A stretch of DNA of 64,000 nucleotides from SZAS-79 sp965279075 (GTDB lineage Bacteria; Pseudomonadota; Gammaproteobacteria; Burkholderiales; SG8-39). Where the stretch lies: positions 124,001-188,000 of the forward strand of contig CBDIHI010000009.1 in the NCBI GenBank assembly GCA_965279075.1, written 5' to 3'. Below the pieces are notes generated by a model that had not been told where the DNA came from, searched no databases, and saw only the letters and a program-made list of their open reading frames with translations. Of the stretch, positions 16,264-24,462 are shown piece after piece (within the stretch, counting starts at the first letter, position 1; every line of letters begins with the position of its first letter). The position numbers were made by a program, and so were the translations under genes.

Positions 16264-17048
16264 GCGCCGCGGCCACCACGACAGCCAACGCGGGGACCGC
16301 GTTGTCCATCCGCAATCTCGAGAAGTCCTACTCGCGCGGCAAGCCCGTTCTGCGCGGCATCACGCTCGACATCGGCACGACCGGCATCACCGCGATCATC
16401 GGCCCCTCGGGCACCGGCAAGTCGACGCTGATCCGCTGCATCAACCGGCTGGTCGAGCCCAGCGCGGGCGAGATCGTTTTCCAGGGCCAGGACCTGGTGA
16501 AACTCGACCGCAAGGCGCTGCGCCTCGCCCGCCGCCAGATCGGCATGGTGTTCCAGGAGTACAACCTCGTCGAGCGGCTCACCGTGATGGAGAACCTGCT
16601 GTGCGGGCGCCTGGGCTACGTGCCCGCATGGAAAGCGTGGATGCGCAAATACCCGCAGGCCGACATCGACCGCGCCTTCTCGCTGCTCGACACGGTGGGG
16701 CTCTCGGGCTTCGCCAACCAGCGCGCCGACAGCCTCTCGGGCGGCCAGCGCCAGCGCGTGGGCATCGCGCGCGCGATCATGCAGGAGCCCAAGCTGCTGC
16801 TGGCGGACGAGCCCACGTCCTCGCTCGACCCGAAGACCTCGGTCGAGATCATGGGCCTCATCAGCGAGGTGTGCCGCGGCAACGGCATCCCGGTGATGAT
16901 CAACATGCACGACGTCGAACTCGCCAAGCGGTTCGCCGACCGCATCATCGGCATGTCCGGCGGGCAGGTGGTCTACGACGGCGATGCCGCGGGCCTCGGC
17001 GACGACATGCTGAAGGCCATCTACGGCGGCGAGGGCTGGCTGCAATGA
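16260..17048 (+). CDS. phnC: Phosphonate-type ABC transporter ATPase
   Basis: 262 aa cytoplasmic ATPase that powers uptake through the two PhnE permeases. The Walker A is GPSGTGKS at 48-55, the ABC signature SLSGGQRQRVGIARA, the Walker B LLLADEPTSSLD, and the switch His is in NMHDVELA. The sequence matches the PhnC subfamily, including the RLGYVP segment. It overlaps SBP3 upstream and the MgtC gene downstream by 4 bp each, so MgtC is translated from the same message. Confidence 0.93.
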   Translation: MSAAATTTANAGTALSIRNLEKSYSRGKPVLRGITLDIGTTGITAIIGPSGTGKSTLIRCINRLVEPSAGEIVFQGQDLVKLDRKALRLARRQIGMVFQEYNLVERLTVMENLLCGRLGYVPAWKAWMRKYPQADIDRAFSLLDTVGLSGFANQRADSLSGGQRQRVGIARAIMQEPKLLLADEPTSSLDPKTSVEIMGLISEVCRGNGIPVMINMHDVELAKRFADRIIGMSGGQVVYDGDAAGLGDDMLKAIYGGEGWLQ

Positions 17049-17755
17049 CGTGGGCCCCGGGCCTCAGCAGCGAGTACACCGAAATGGTGTTCCGCCTTCT
17101 GGCCGCGGTGCTGGTCGGCGGGCTGATCGGCCTCGAGCGCAGTTACCACGGGCGGCCCGCGGGGTTCCGTACGCACACGCTGGTGTGCACCGCGTCGAGC
17201 CTCCTGATGCTGGTGACGGTCTACGAGGCCCTGTGGTTCGTGCCGCAGGTCTCGGTGCGTGTGGCGCTCGACCCGACGCGCATGGCGCAGGGGATCATGA
17301 CCGGCATCGGCTTCCTCGGCGCGGGCGTGATCGTGAAGGAGGGCCTCTCGGTGCGCGGCCTCACCACCGCGGCCTCGATCTGGATCACGGCCGCGATCGG
17401 CATCCTCATGGGGATCGGCTTCTACTTCCCGGCGGGCGTCGCCACCGCGCTCACGCTCGGCACGCTGTCGCTCTTCCGCTGGATCGAGTTGCAGATGCCG
17501 ATGCAGGCGTTCAGCCACCTCGCGGTCCGCTTCGCACGCGACGCCGTCATGTCCGAGGACAAACTCCGGGAACTCGTCGGCGGCCACGGATTCAAGGTCG
17601 CGAGCCTGACCTACCGGCTCACCGGCGAGGGCAGGTATTTCGAGTACCGCGGCGTGATCAGCACGCTGGATGCCACCAACGTGCGAAAGCTCTCCGAAAC
17701 CCTGCGCGACAGTCCCGCCGTGGCCGAATTCCGGCTTGCGCTGACGGGCGACTGA
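17045..17755 (+). CDS. MgtC/SapB-family membrane protein inside the phn operon
   Basis: 236 aa. Five hydrophobic segments carry the family motifs: LIGLERSYHGRPAGFRTHTLVC, the GIGFLGAGVIVKEG loop and VRGLTTAASIWITAAIG. A C-terminal cytoplasmic ACT-like domain follows from about residue 160, as in Salmonella MgtC. MgtC proteins affect Mg, phosphate and ATP homeostasis in known cases. It is coupled to phnC (ATGA) and followed 24 bp later by phnE. Its place between the ATPase and permease genes of one transporter is unusual and suggests a role in phosphorus uptake or control. Confidence 0.9.
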   Translation: MTWAPGLSSEYTEMVFRLLAAVLVGGLIGLERSYHGRPAGFRTHTLVCTASSLLMLVTVYEALWFVPQVSVRVALDPTRMAQGIMTGIGFLGAGVIVKEGLSVRGLTTAASIWITAAIGILMGIGFYFPAGVATALTLGTLSLFRWIELQMPMQAFSHLAVRFARDAVMSEDKLRELVGGHGFKVASLTYRLTGEGRYFEYRGVISTLDATNVRKLSETLRDSPAVAEFRLALTGD

Positions 17756-17779
17756 GTAAGCCGGAGTGAAGGCCGACCG

Positions 17780-18577
17780 ATGACCGCTACCCGGGTCCTG
17801 AAGAAGACACCGCTCGCCACTGCGGTGTGGTTCGGGCTGGCCGCCTACGTCGTCTACGCGTGCTCCCGCCTCGACTTCACCTGGGCGCGTTTCATGACCG
17901 GCCTCGACAACGGCGCGCGCTTCATCGCGAGGATGCTGCCCCCGAACATCGCGCAGCCCGACACGCTGTTGAAGGGCCTGACCGAGAGTCTCGAGATCGC
18001 GGTGCTGGCCTCGTGCCTGGGCATCGTGATTTCGCTCCCGATCGGACTCTTCGCGGCGCGCAACCTGATGCCCGCCTGGGTTTCGTGGCCGGCGCGCGCG
18101 GTGATCGCGCTGGCGCGCTCGTTCCACCCGGTGATCGTCGCGATCCTGTTCGTGAAGGCGGTGGGCTTCGGCGCGCTGGCCGGGATCCTCGCGCTGGTGG
18201 TGGCCTCGATCGGCTTCATCGGCAAGCTGTTCGCCGAGGCGATCGAGGAGATCTCGCTCAAGCAGGTGGAGGCGGTGCGCGCGACCGGCGCGCCGTTCAT
18301 GAGCCTGATCGGCTACGGCGTGCTGCCGCAGGTGTTCTCGCGGTTCATCGGGTTCGCGACCTACCAGCTCGACTCGAACCTGCGCAACTCGACGATGGTC
18401 GGCATCGTCGGCGCGGGCGGCATCGGGGGCACGCTCTTCGCCGCGTTCCAGCGCTTCGACTACGACTTCGTCTGCGCGATCCTGCTCTGCATCATCGGCA
18501 TGATCATGGCCGGCGAGGTGCTCGCCACCTGGGTGCGCGGGGTGTTCCTCGAGCGCGGCAAGGTGGAGGAGGAATGA
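17780..18577 (+). CDS. phnE: Phosphonate-type ABC permease 1
   Basis: 265 aa inner-membrane permease with about six TM helices. The family features are the TESLEIAVLASCLGIVISLPIGLFAARN block near residue 70 and the EAA-type coupling loop with EAIEEISLKQVEAVRATGAP. It forms the channel together with the next gene, and both are driven by PhnC. It lies 24 bp after mgtC, with GGAGTGAAGG before the ATG, and overlaps the second permease by 4 bp. Confidence 0.93.
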   Translation: MTATRVLKKTPLATAVWFGLAAYVVYACSRLDFTWARFMTGLDNGARFIARMLPPNIAQPDTLLKGLTESLEIAVLASCLGIVISLPIGLFAARNLMPAWVSWPARAVIALARSFHPVIVAILFVKAVGFGALAGILALVVASIGFIGKLFAEAIEEISLKQVEAVRATGAPFMSLIGYGVLPQVFSRFIGFATYQLDSNLRNSTMVGIVGAGGIGGTLFAAFQRFDYDFVCAILLCIIGMIMAGEVLATWVRGVFLERGKVEEE

Positions 18578-19395
18578 GCGTGTCCGGCGTCACGGCGCCT
18601 CCCGCCGCCCCGAAGGCCTGGCGCCGGTTCACGGCCGCCCAGCGCGCGGCGCGGTTCTCGGTCTACCTCGTGCTGGTCGCCGCCATCGTCGCCTCGGCCC
18701 GCTCGGTGGAGGTGATCCCGGAGTTCCTCTACGACGCGCCCGAGCAGATGCAGGACCTGCTGACGCGCATGTGGCCGATCGCTTTCCACCACTACCGCGG
18801 CGGCGTCCACGACGCGCTGGTCGACACGCTGCACATCGCGAGCCTCGGCACGATCCTCGCCGTGGTGATGGCGCTGCCGATCGGCCTCGCCGCCGCGAAC
18901 AACGTCACGCCGAATCGCGCGGTGAACTATTTCGCCAAGCTGCTGCTGGTCTCCAGCCGCTCGGTGAATTCGCTCGTCTGGGCGCTGCTCTTCGTGGCGG
19001 TGTTCGGCCCCGGGGCGCTCGCGGGCACGCTTGCGATCGCGTTCCGCTCGATCGGCTTCGTCGGCAAGCTCGTGGCCGAAGCATTGGAGGAGTCCAACGC
19101 GGGCACCATCGAGGCCTTGAAGGCCGCGGGTGCGCCATGGTCCTCGCTGCTCGCCAAGGGCTACTGGCCGCAGGTGGAGCCCTCGTTCTGGTCCGTGGTG
19201 CTGTTCCGCTGGGACATCAACGTGCGCGAGTCCGCGGTGCTGGGCCTGGTCGGCGCCGGTGGCATCGGCATGGCGCTCGACACCGCGCTCAACCTCTTCC
19301 AGTGGGACCGCGTGGCGATGGTGCTGTTCGCGATCTTCTGCGTGGTGGTGGCCGCGGAGGTCGTGGTCACGCAGATCAGGAAGCGCGTCATCTAG
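18574..19395 (+). CDS. phnE: Phosphonate-type ABC permease 2
   Basis: 273 aa second permease, with an N-terminal Ala/Pro-rich cytoplasmic extension, a long periplasmic loop (EVIPEFLYDAPEQMQDLL) and the EAA loop EALEESNAGTIEALKAAGAPW. The two PhnE-like proteins probably form a heterodimeric channel. Start ATG overlaps the preceding stop (ATGA) and GGAGGAGGA lies just before it. Its stop TAG overlaps the GTG start of the next gene by one base. Confidence 0.92.
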   Translation: MSVSGVTAPPAAPKAWRRFTAAQRAARFSVYLVLVAAIVASARSVEVIPEFLYDAPEQMQDLLTRMWPIAFHHYRGGVHDALVDTLHIASLGTILAVVMALPIGLAAANNVTPNRAVNYFAKLLLVSSRSVNSLVWALLFVAVFGPGALAGTLAIAFRSIGFVGKLVAEALEESNAGTIEALKAAGAPWSSLLAKGYWPQVEPSFWSVVLFRWDINVRESAVLGLVGAGGIGMALDTALNLFQWDRVAMVLFAIFCVVVAAEVVVTQIRKRVI

Positions 19396-20387
19396 TGGCG
19401 CTGCTTACGCCCGAACTCGCCGAGGCTTTTGCCCGCGCGGCGCTCGCCAACGTCGCGCGCGAGTACCCGCGCAAGCTCGACCACCTCCTCAGCGAACCAC
19501 ACGACGACCTCACGCCGCGCAGGGTCCATCCCGCCTTCTACGGCAGCTACGACTGGCATTCGGCCGTGCACATGCACTGGCTGCTGGTGCGGTTGCTCCG
19601 CACGCACCCGGGACTTGCCCAGGCGCCCGACATCGTCGCGCGGCTGGACGCCCACCTTTCGCCGGCCTGTATCGCGGTCGAGCGGGCCTACTTCGACGCG
19701 CCTGGCCGGCGCACCTTCGAGCGGCCCTACGGCTGGGCGTGGATATTGGAACTCCAGGCCGAGACGCTGCGGCTCGCGGCCGGCTCCGCGCAGGCCCGCG
19801 CATGGGCGAACGCCCTTGAGCCGCTTGCGGACTACCTCGCAGGCCGCATGCGTGAGTTCCTCGCCGCCGCGCCGTACCCGATGCGGGTCGGCATGCATCC
19901 CAACACCGCGTTTGCCTGCGTGCTGGCGCTCGACTACGCGCGCGTCGCGGCCGATGCGGCCCTGGCAGCCGAGATCGGCCATGCCGCCCGCAAGTGGTAC
20001 CTCGCCGACCGTGACGCCCCGCTCGCCTACGAGCCCTCGCTCGCCGATTTCCTCTCGCCTGCGCTGACCGAGGCGCACCTGATGCGCGAGGTGCTGCCCG
20101 GTCCCGAGTTCCGGACATGGCTTGCCGGCTTCCTCCCGCAGGGCCTCGGGCCGCTGGCGACCCCGCCGCAAGTCCCGGACCGCAGCGATGCGCAGTTCGC
20201 GCACCTCGACGGACTTTCGCTGTCGCGGGCCTGGGCTATGCGCAGGCTCAGCGCCGCACTCCCTGCGGCAGAGGCTGCGATCGCGGCCCATCTCGCGGCC
20301 GGGCTCCCGCAGGCTACGGGCGGCGAGTACGTCGGCGAACACTGGCTCGCGAGCTTTGCCGCGCTGGCCCTCGGCGAGGTTCCCTAG
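19395..20387 (+). CDS. DUF2891-family protein (GTG start)
   Basis: 330 aa soluble protein. It has the conserved N-terminal HPAFYGSYDWHSAVHMHW block, rich in His and Trp, and further alpha-helical repeats such as RPYGWAWILELQAE and GMHPNTAFA. I recognise the DUF2891 family, whose activity is not known to me; the helical, aromatic-rich pattern resembles alpha/alpha-toroid enzymes, but that is inference. It starts at GTG overlapping the phnE2 stop, so it is the last gene of the phosphonate-type transporter operon and may act on an imported compound. Confidence 0.82.
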   Translation: MALLTPELAEAFARAALANVAREYPRKLDHLLSEPHDDLTPRRVHPAFYGSYDWHSAVHMHWLLVRLLRTHPGLAQAPDIVARLDAHLSPACIAVERAYFDAPGRRTFERPYGWAWILELQAETLRLAAGSAQARAWANALEPLADYLAGRMREFLAAAPYPMRVGMHPNTAFACVLALDYARVAADAALAAEIGHAARKWYLADRDAPLAYEPSLADFLSPALTEAHLMREVLPGPEFRTWLAGFLPQGLGPLATPPQVPDRSDAQFAHLDGLSLSRAWAMRRLSAALPAAEAAIAAHLAAGLPQATGGEYVGEHWLASFAALALGEVP

Positions 20388-20402
20388 CTGATTTACGCGT
20401 CC

Positions 20403-20454
20403 TTGACCTGGACTGGGGTGGGCGCTAGCATCGCTGTATCTCTTTTGTAATACA
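20403..20454 (+). promoter_or_regulatory. Promoter and operator of the toxin-antitoxin pair
   Basis: TTGACC (20403-20408), a 17-bp spacer and TAGCAT (20426-20431) form a good sigma-70-type promoter. An inverted repeat with arms TGTAT (20435-20439) and ATACA (20450-20454) lies just downstream, over the expected start site, as expected for autoregulation by a ribbon-helix-helix antitoxin. Confidence 0.6.
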
Positions 20455-20479
20455 AGCTTGCATCTCACTTGAGGCAATC

Positions 20480-20758
20480 ATGGCGGTCTCTCTCAGGGTC
20501 CCGGAAGAAGTCAGGAAGCGCGTCGCAAAGCTGGCCGAAGCGCAGGACACCACGGTGCATGCATTCATGGTCGAGGCGATCCGCGAAAAGCTGGAAGCCG
20601 ACGAGGTGCGCGCGGCTTTCCATGCCGAAGCCAAACGCAGACTTTCCAAAATGAAGAAGTCGGGTGAGGGTGTCCCTGCGGCCGAGGCGTTCGCCTATCT
20701 CGAAGCACGCGCCCTCGGCAAGCCGACGCCTTCCCCCAAGCCGCGCCGGATCGCGTGA
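20480..20758 (+). CDS. Ribbon-helix-helix antitoxin
   Basis: 92 aa. The N-terminal AVSLRVPEEVRKRVAKLAEAQDTTVHAFMVEAIREKLE is a CopG/Arc-type ribbon-helix-helix DNA-binding domain. The C-terminal half is basic and Pro-rich (KPTPSPKPRRIA) and would wrap the toxin. It should neutralise the downstream ParE/RelE-like protein and repress its own promoter. GAGG lies 9 bp before the ATG. The 4-bp overlap with the toxin gene is typical of these modules. Confidence 0.85.
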   Translation: MAVSLRVPEEVRKRVAKLAEAQDTTVHAFMVEAIREKLEADEVRAAFHAEAKRRLSKMKKSGEGVPAAEAFAYLEARALGKPTPSPKPRRIA

Positions 20759-21051
20759 TCGTCTTTGCCGGGGAGGCGCTCGCCGACCTTGAGCGGATCC
20801 TCGATTTCAATCTCGAGCGCGACCCGTCCACCGCCTTGCAGCACATCAATAGGATCCGCGAAGCCATCCTGATCCTCGAAGCCCATCCCGAGATCGGCCG
20901 TGCAATCACCGGAAGCTTCCCGCTCCGTGAGCTCGTGATCTCGCACGGCAACACCGGGTACATAGCGCTCTACGAACACTCGCCCACCGAAGGCCTCGTC
21001 CGCATCGCCGCCATTCGCCACCAGCGCGAGGCGGGATATCGTGGCCGATAA
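20755..21051 (+). CDS. ParE/RelE-family toxin (GTG start)
   Basis: 98 aa protein of the ParE/RelE superfamily. It has the IVFAGEALADLERILDFNLERDP helix-rich N-terminus, the HPEIGRAI turn, the LRELVI strand and the C-terminal VRIAAIRHQREAGY that usually ends ParE-like toxins. The start is GTG overlapping the antitoxin TGA. ParE homologues poison gyrase and RelE homologues cut mRNA; this sequence looks closer to the ParE branch, with moderate certainty. Confidence 0.82.
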   Translation: MIVFAGEALADLERILDFNLERDPSTALQHINRIREAILILEAHPEIGRAITGSFPLRELVISHGNTGYIALYEHSPTEGLVRIAAIRHQREAGYRGR

Positions 21052-21134
21052 TCAGCCTGCCCAATACTGTCACTTTTCCCCCAACCCCCGCGCCAGGCGC
21101 GGGCTTCCAGCCTAATTACTTTCAACCCCCACCC

Positions 21135-22316
21135 ATGAAACGCATCCCCGGCATCCGCTTCCTGCACTCCCCAGGCCCCACGCACGTGCCCCCGGAAGTG
21201 CTCAACGCCATGCACCGCCAGCCGCTCGACCATGGCGACCCGCGCCTGGGCGAGACGATCGACGCGATCGAAACCGGCATCAGGAAGCTGGTGGGTTCGC
21301 CCGCCTGCGAGCTCTTCATGTTCGCGTCCAACGGCCACGGCGCCTGGGAAACCACGGTCGAGAACCTGGTCGCGCCCGGCGGGACCGTGCTGATCCCGGG
21401 CACGGGCCATTTCTCCGAGTCGTGGGCCGTGCAGACCGAGGGCCTCGGGCGGCGCGTGGTGCGCACGCCGTACCGGGAAGGCTACCCGGCCAGCCCGGCC
21501 GAGGTCGAAGCGGCGCTGCGCGCCGACACCAAACGCGAGATCGTGGCCGTGTTCGCCGTGCACACCGACACCGCGAGCAGCACCACCAACGACCTCGTGG
21601 CAATGAAGAAGGCGATTAACGACGCCAGGCACCCGGCGCTGTTCGTCGTGGACGTGGTGGCGTCGCTGGGCGCCGCGCCGTTCGCGATGGACGCACTGGG
21701 CGTCGACGTCGCGGTCGGCGCCTGCCAGAAGGGGCTGATGTCTCCTCCGGGCCTGGGCTTCGTCGCGATCAACAAGCGGGCGAGCGAGGTGGCCTCGGGC
21801 AACCCCGCGCCGCGCTTCTACTGGGACTGGAAACGGCGCCAGGCCGCCTACAGCTACAACAAGTTCTGCGGCACGCCGCCGCAGAACCTGCTGTTCGGCA
21901 TCGAGGCGGCACTCGAACTGATCGCCCTCGAGGGCCTCGAGCAGGTGATCGCGCGGCACGCGCTGCTGTCGCGCGCAGTGCACGCGGCAGTCGAGTGCTG
22001 GAGCCGCGAGGGTGTGCTGGCTTTCCACTGCAAGGTGCCGTCGGCGCGGTCGGTCTCGGTCACCACCATTGAAGTTCGCGAAGGGTTCGACGCGGAAGCC
22101 ATGCGCACGGTGGCGCGCGAGCGCTTCCAGGTGGCGATCGACGGCGCCCTCGGCAAGCAGACCGGCAAGGGTTTTCGCATCGGGCACCTCGGCGACATGA
22201 ACCCGGCGATGGTGCTCGGGTGCCTGGGCGGCATCGAGGCGGCGATGCGCGTGCAGGGGATCCCCTTCGGCCGCGACGGCGTGCAGAAGGCGGTCGACTG
22301 CCTCGCCGAAGGTTAG
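21135..22316 (+). CDS. Class V PLP-dependent aminotransferase (alanine/serine-glyoxylate type)
   Basis: 393 aa fold-type I PLP enzyme. The N-terminal SPGPTHVPPEVLNAM is characteristic of the AGXT/SGAT/PhnW group; Asp173 (VVDVVAS) contacts the pyridine nitrogen and Lys199 (GACQKGLMSPPG) is the Schiff-base lysine. It probably moves an amino group to or from glyoxylate or pyruvate. It starts a plus-strand set with the dipeptidase-like and FAD-oxidase genes. PhnW (aminoethylphosphonate transaminase) is in the same group, but nothing here proves that reaction. A GC hairpin (CCCGCGC-CAG-GCGCGGG) lies in the gap before it. Confidence 0.87.
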   Translation: MKRIPGIRFLHSPGPTHVPPEVLNAMHRQPLDHGDPRLGETIDAIETGIRKLVGSPACELFMFASNGHGAWETTVENLVAPGGTVLIPGTGHFSESWAVQTEGLGRRVVRTPYREGYPASPAEVEAALRADTKREIVAVFAVHTDTASSTTNDLVAMKKAINDARHPALFVVDVVASLGAAPFAMDALGVDVAVGACQKGLMSPPGLGFVAINKRASEVASGNPAPRFYWDWKRRQAAYSYNKFCGTPPQNLLFGIEAALELIALEGLEQVIARHALLSRAVHAAVECWSREGVLAFHCKVPSARSVSVTTIEVREGFDAEAMRTVARERFQVAIDGALGKQTGKGFRIGHLGDMNPAMVLGCLGGIEAAMRVQGIPFGRDGVQKAVDCLAEG

Positions 22317-22325
22317 GATACCGCC

Positions 22326-23333
22326 ATGAGCTCCGAAGCCTCCCAACTGCACCGCGACGCCATCGTCATCGACGGCACCTGCCCCCTGCTACGCCGCAAG
22401 GAGTTCGTCGACTGGTACATCGAAGGCGGCGTGACCGCCTGCTCGCCCACCGTCGGCAGCACCGCCACGGCCGAGGAGACGCTGAGAAACCTCGGCAGCT
22501 GGCACCGCTTCATCGGCTCGCGCAACGACCTCATGCTGGTCAGGACCGCCGACGACATCCAGTCCGCCAAGTCCGGGAAGAAGCTCGGTCTCGTCTTCCA
22601 CTTCCAGGGCGCCGACCCGATCGAGAACGACCTCGACCTCGTCGAGGCCTACCATGCGCTCGGCGTGCGGATGGTGCAGCTCACCTACAACATCCGGAAC
22701 CGCGTCGGCGACGGCTGTGAGGAAGCGGCCAACGCCGGCCTGAGCAAGTTCGGCCGGGACCTCATCGGCCGGCTGAACGAAACGCGCGTCATCGTCGATG
22801 GTTCGCACACCGGCGAGCGTACGACGCTGGACGCGATCGAGGCCTCCACGCGGCCGTTCGTGTTCTCGCACGCCAACGCCAAGGCTGTGCACGCCTGCCC
22901 GAGGAACATCACCGACGAACAGATCAAGGCCGCCGCCGCGACCGGCGGGCTCGTCGGCATCAACGGATTCCCGGCTTTCGTCGGCACCTCACCGCGGCCG
23001 ACGACGGAGGATTTCCTGCGCCACCTCGACCACGTGGCGAACGTCGCGGGCATCGACCACGTGGCGCTGGCCATCGACTACTACGAGGGCATGCACCCGG
23101 TGGCCGACGAAGCCGAGGCGCAGAAGATGTACAAGCAGCAACTCGCCGTGCGCCGCTGGAGCGCCGAGGTCTACCCGCCGCCGCCGCACCACTACCCGTC
23201 CGGCATGGCCACGCCGAAGGAACTGCCCAACCTCACCGCCGCACTGCTCAAGCACGGCTACGGCGCGGACGAGACGCGCAAGATCATCGGCGGGAACTGG
23301 CTGCGCGTGATGCGCGCAGTGTGGGGCTCGTAA
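22326..23333 (+). CDS. Renal-dipeptidase (M19) family protein with altered metal site
   Basis: 335 aa TIM-barrel protein. The fold markers are clear: VIDG at 14-17, GSH (H161) and FSHANAKAVH...PRN (H182, R193, N194). However, the first zinc motif HxD of classic M19 enzymes (VDGHND) reads DGTCPL here (T18-C19-P20), and the bridging Glu position reads Gln94 (HFQGADP). H161 and H182 are kept. It therefore may bind one metal, use different ligands or catalyse another hydrolysis. It lies 9 bp after the aminotransferase and 7 bp before the FAD oxidase, so a shared amino-compound pathway is likely. Confidence 0.82.
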   Translation: MSSEASQLHRDAIVIDGTCPLLRRKEFVDWYIEGGVTACSPTVGSTATAEETLRNLGSWHRFIGSRNDLMLVRTADDIQSAKSGKKLGLVFHFQGADPIENDLDLVEAYHALGVRMVQLTYNIRNRVGDGCEEAANAGLSKFGRDLIGRLNETRVIVDGSHTGERTTLDAIEASTRPFVFSHANAKAVHACPRNITDEQIKAAAATGGLVGINGFPAFVGTSPRPTTEDFLRHLDHVANVAGIDHVALAIDYYEGMHPVADEAEAQKMYKQQLAVRRWSAEVYPPPPHHYPSGMATPKELPNLTAALLKHGYGADETRKIIGGNWLRVMRAVWGS

Positions 23334-23340
23334 GGTCCTC

Positions 23341-24462
23341 GTGGACGCCGACTTCCTGATCATCGGCGCGGGCGTCGCCGGCGCGTCCATCGGCTACTTC
23401 CTCGCCCCGCACGGGCGCGTCGTCCTGCTCGAACGCGAGTCGCAGCCGGGCTATCACAGCACCGGGCGGTCGGCGGCGCTGTTCATCGAAAGCTACGGCA
23501 CGCCGCAGGTGCGCGCGCTCACCTGCGCGAGCCGCGCCTTCTTCGAAAGCCCACCCCCGGGGTTCACCGAACACCCGGTGCTTTCCCCGCGCGGCGCAAT
23601 GTTCGTCGGCACGGCGGAACAGGCGGCCGGGCTGGACGAGGCTTTCGAGGCCGCGCGCAGCGTCTCGCCACGCGTCCACCGGATGTCGGAGGCCGAGGCA
23701 CGCGCGCGCGTGCCCGTGCTCGCGCCGGGCATGCAGGCGGTGCTCGAGGAAGACCCGATGGACATGGACGTCCATGCGATCCACCAGGGCTACCTGCGCG
23801 GGCTGCGGGCCAAAGGCGGCAAGGTCATCTGCGATGCCGGGGTCACACGCTGTGAGCGGATCGGGAAGGACTGGGAAGTCGAGGCCGGCGGAATCCGGTA
23901 TCGCGTCCCCGTCGTCATCAACGCCGCCGGTGCCTGGTGCGACGTCGTCGCGCAGCTCGCGGGCGCCCGTCCCCTCGGGCTGCAGCCCAAACGCCGCTCC
24001 GCCTTCATCTTCGCGCCGCCCGAAGGCGTCGCCACCGCCGCCTGGCCCATGGTCATCGGCTCGGGCGAGTCCTACTACTTCAAGCCCGACGCCGGCATGC
24101 TTCTGGGCTCGCCCGCCAACGAAGACCCGGTGGATCCGCAAGACGTCCAGCCCGAGGAGTACGACATCGCGGTGGCGATCGAACGCATCGAGACCGCCAC
24201 GACCCTGCGCATCCGCCGGCCCACGCGCACATGGGCGGGATTGCGTTCCTTCGTCGCCGACGGCGATCTCGTCGGCGGGTACGACCCGGTTTGCGAGGGC
24301 TTCTTCTGGGTCGCGGCGCAGGGCGGGTACGGCATCCAGACCTCGCCCGCGATGGGGGAGGCTTGCGCGGCGCTTGTGCGGGGTGAGGCGATGCCCCAAC
24401 GGATGGTGGATTTCGGGCTTACGGCGGGGATGTTGTCGCCGGGCCGGAAGACTATTTCCTGA
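23341..24462 (+). CDS. FAD-dependent amino-acid oxidoreductase, DadA/DAO type (GTG start)
   Basis: 373 aa flavoprotein of the glycine/D-amino-acid oxidase family. The dinucleotide motif GAGVAG (9-14) follows the GTG start immediately; GYHSTGRSAA is the second conserved segment and FFWVAAQGGYGIQTSPAMG the C-terminal FAD contact. Expected to oxidise an amine or D-amino acid to an imino acid. With the upstream transaminase and dipeptidase-like gene it could form a route for D-amino-acid or unusual dipeptide use; this is inferred from gene order. It overlaps the convergent methyltransferase gene by 11 bp. Confidence 0.87.
   Translation: MDADFLIIGAGVAGASIGYFLAPHGRVVLLERESQPGYHSTGRSAALFIESYGTPQVRALTCASRAFFESPPPGFTEHPVLSPRGAMFVGTAEQAAGLDEAFEAARSVSPRVHRMSEAEARARVPVLAPGMQAVLEEDPMDMDVHAIHQGYLRGLRAKGGKVICDAGVTRCERIGKDWEVEAGGIRYRVPVVINAAGAWCDVVAQLAGARPLGLQPKRRSAFIFAPPEGVATAAWPMVIGSGESYYFKPDAGMLLGSPANEDPVDPQDVQPEEYDIAVAIERIETATTLRIRRPTRTWAGLRSFVADGDLVGGYDPVCEGFFWVAAQGGYGIQTSPAMGEACAALVRGEAMPQRMVDFGLTAGMLSPGRKTIS

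Noticed and set aside
21135..22316. Naming the aminotransferase PhnW because it lies downstream of a phosphonate-type transporter.
   Set aside because: A toxin-antitoxin module separates them, no PhnX or PhnA/PhnY gene is near, and the sequence fits general alanine/serine-glyoxylate aminotransferases equally well.
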